Part shown: piece by piece, positions 61,558 to 64,000 of the stretch
Layout of the letters: each line of letters opens with the position of its first letter
Numbering within the stretch: position 1 is the first letter of the stretch
The notes under the pieces: generated by a model
Seen by the model: only the letters and a program-made list of their open reading frames with translations
Database searches by the model: none
Told to the model about the DNA's origin: nothing
Translations under genes and position numbers: made by a program
NCBI RefSeq assembly: GCF_016906535.1
Contig: NC_057383.1
Span: forward strand, 124,001-188,000
Direction of reading: 5' to 3'
From: Rhizoctonia solani
Taxonomy: Eukaryota > Basidiomycota > Agaricomycetes > Cantharellales > Ceratobasidiaceae
Length of the DNA stretch: 64,000 nucleotides

Positions 61558-64000
61558 ATGACTGGATCATTTGGGCTCCCGACTGGAAACTCTAATGGGG
61601 AACCAAAAGGCTCTGTGTGGACTGGTCGTGCGCGGGTTCGAGGTCCCTTGTGGGCCCAACTTCCGTTGCTAACGATCGGAATGCTGGGTCTGCAGATCGT
61701 TTGGTCAGTTGAAATGGCGTACGGTGTGTGGCACAGCAGCTTCGACAATGATCAAGTGCCAGACTTATTGTCGTGTAGCGTCGCCGTACTTGCTGTCTCT
61801 TGGGCTGAAGAAATCCCATATGGCACTGGTATTCGTTGCTGGTCCCCTATCCGGACTCATCATGCAACCTCTTATTGGTAAGTGTGTCTTCCCGAACCCT
61901 TCGAAAATACTAACAATCATCGTAAGGGGTACTGGCTGACCGTAGCACCTCGTCTTTGGGTCGCCGGAGACCATATATGTTGGCCGCTTCCTTAGTATCC
62001 ATTGGTGGTCTTATGTTACTGGGATTCACTCGGGAATTCTCCGGAATATTTGGCGGAGTGAGTTTACAACGCCTTGGAATAAACATGGACCACTCATTGT
62101 AACGCACAGGCTAAGGGCTTGACCATAGGCATTGCCGTATATGCAATTTTTTGCATTGATTTCTCCATAAATGCAGGTATTGAATAGCCTTTTAAAGCTG
62201 ATAAACTCTAGCTAATCACGTTTGATAACAGTTCAGGCGGTGGATCGTGCATTGCTCGTCGATATACTGCCTCCAGCCCTTCAAGCTGCTGGTAATGCAT
62301 GGGCAGGTCGCATGTTTGGGCTAGGTTCCGTGGCAGGGTTTTTCATCGGGGGTATCAATTTACCTAGTGTATTTCCCTCGCTGGGCCGCACTCAACTCGA
62401 AGTACTCTCGGTCATTTCTTCAGTGTTGCTACTGTCTCTGCATGGAATAACTGCAGCGAGCGTGGAAGAGAAGGTTCTGGTTACAGATGGGTAAGTTCGA
62501 CAAATTCGTGTTATGTAGACAAGTTCGAGCTGATGCTCTGGGACAGGACTACGTCAGATACCAACATCTTTGCGCAAATATTCAAGGACATTTGGGAAAA
62601 TATACTAACCTTACCCCGCACTATTCGTTCAATTGTGAGTATTTGATCAAACCACATTATTTGGGTGGCTATTGACCTAGCTCTGTACTAGTGCCTTGTC
62701 CAATTCTTGTGGGTTCCCCGTCATCACAAAGCCCTCCTTTCAAGAGTTTTATGTTTATACTTGGTTTCCCAGTTCTTGGATAGCATGGTTTCCGGTGCTA
62801 TTCTACTCGTCTACGTGGGTAGGAGATATCTATAAAGCTACGGCTATGGAAAATGGCCGAGTCGAAGACGATCCAACTCTGCATGACGATGCCACTCGCA
62901 TTGGTTCACTTGCACTATTATACTCGTCTATCCTTAGTTTCGCTGTCAGCATCGTTGCGCCTTTTTTCATCAGGTCGAATCGAGGTGCTGGTAGCGATGC
63001 CCCAAGAGGAGCCATGGACAAACTCAAAATATCTCTAGGTGGCCTTTGGTCCTTGTCCCAGGGCATTTTTGCTTGTTCGATGATGGCAACTCTGTAAGTA
63101 GACTCCCGGCATATCTGAGCTATGATTTCTTATCCGCGCAAAACAGACTACCCCAGACTGTAACCTCTGCAACAATCATTATCACAATTACAGGATTTTG
63201 CTGGGCAGTTTCCCAATGGGTACCTTTCTCACTTGTAAGTATTCGAATCAAGTATATTACTCTGAAACTTATCATATGAATATTTACAGCTTGGCGAAGC
63301 CATCCTTCTCTCCGCTCCCGATTATACCGCAGTTCCCCACCTTGAGCACGCTGAGGATGAGATCCCCCTTACAGATAGACGCTCCCGTCGCAGATCCTCC
63401 TCACCATCTCCTCCACGACTTTCTCGCTCATCTTCCCCCACGAATCCATCACGAAAATCTCGTAGTCATACCCCATCATCGACTCACTCGTCAAGCTCCT
63501 CTGTTCGAGGTGAAGGGTCAACCCCGGCTTCGGCACTTTTCAGCAATGATACGGCACGGAGAAGTCGGCCCAAGCTGGAAAAACGTGTAAGCGGGGGCAC
63601 TCGAAACGGTACCGATGACGATTTTCAACGGAATAACGATGGGCCGGTGGATAATGATGCTCTCGAGCTCGAAGATGGGGAATTGGAAATGGGAGGGGAT
63701 AGTGGATCTACTGATGAAGGAGTAGGAAGCAAAGCGGGGATTATCCTTGTAAGTGATCTACATTCGCCTTTGGATCATCATTTCACCGAGAAATGAATGT
63801 TAATGACGTATAGGGGATACATAATCTCGTGGTTGTGCTCCCTCAGTTCTTGGTGACTGGACTCTCAGCTGTGTTATTTGCCTTGTTTGAACCTCACAGA
63901 AGTGTCCTTCATGGAAAGCATCCGGGGAACGTTCCTCCTGGAACCAACATTACACTGCCTTTGAACAATCTAGAAATAAGAGAGGAGGAGAAGGATGCAA
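61558..64000 (+). CDS. SUT-type sucrose/alpha-glucoside H+ symporter (MFS/GPH), 3' end outside window
   Basis: It starts MTGSFGLPTGNSNGEPKGSV and shows family blocks in order: LPLLTIGMLGLQIVWSVEMA, YLLSLGLKKSHMALVFVAGP then LSGLIMQPLIG, GRRRPYMLAASLVSIGG, KGLTIGIAVYAIFCIDFSIN, VQAVDRALLVDILPP, WAGRMFGLGSVAGFFIGG, SWIAWFPVLFYSSTWVGD (family signature) and LGGLWSLSQGIFACSMMAT. A large hydrophilic loop follows from about 63340 (RRSRRRSSSPSPP, PTNPSRKSRSHTPSS, acidic ELEDGELEMGGDSG), then a further membrane segment HNLVVVLPQFLVTGLSAVLF. Known members import sucrose or maltose with protons at the plasma membrane. Introns are 50-60 nt. The C-terminus lies past 64000. Confidence 0.87.

Overview
This is nuclear DNA from a filamentous fungus, most likely an Agaricomycete of the Rhizoctonia/Ceratobasidium type. 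The evidence is dense splicing with introns of about 50-60 nt, a NACHT-WD40 (NLR-like) gene, a secreted GH95 fucosidase, GMC oxidoreductase, fasciclin, MYND and F-box proteins, and two tRNA-Asn genes with introns. The organism is inferred from protein families I recognise; no search was run.

Layout. 1-1236 is the 3' end of a kinase-like gene. 2733-6210 is an intact GH95 alpha-L-fucosidase. 7725-12197 holds three kinase-like domains that read as one spliced gene: the first has canonical residues and the other two look like pseudokinases. 14750-15952 (minus) is a secreted two-FAS1 protein. 18253-19640 is a decayed membrane-protein gene that runs into a 0.4 kb direct repeat (19641-20085 and 20192-20609). 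22784-27686 is a NACHT-WD40 gene with a MITE in its first exon and several frame breaks. 27910-30618 is the splicing factor CLF1/Crooked-neck. 31420-33204 is a PC-esterase-like (Cas1/PMR5) membrane protein. 34732-38603 (minus) is a TPR-CHAT protease with 14 tandem 45-residue repeats. 40002-45477 (minus) holds two tandem TAP-like alpha/beta hydrolases that share a conversion-like identical block. These are followed by a MYND zinc-finger gene, a UDP-glycosyltransferase, a tyrosine-recombinase relic, a GMC oxidoreductase, a divergent pair (a small CCC-tailed protein and an unknown 151-residue protein), an F-box protein, and a SUT-type sugar transporter that runs off the right edge.

How the genes relate. 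Secreted or surface functions (GH95, FAS1, TAP hydrolases, GMC, UGT, SUT) sit among signalling and surveillance-type genes (tandem kinases/pseudokinases, NACHT-WD40, TPR-CHAT). The second group is the most interesting part of the window. The TPR-CHAT gene is the best candidate for a cell-death or immune-type protease.

Quality caveat. Many frame breaks between about 24 and 45 kb are one-base changes, mostly in short homopolymers. They occur even in CLF1, which should be essential. CLF1 also carries a 195-bp tandem duplication whose two copies differ by small indels. I therefore suspect uncorrected sequencing or assembly error there, and several apparent pseudogenes may be real intact genes.
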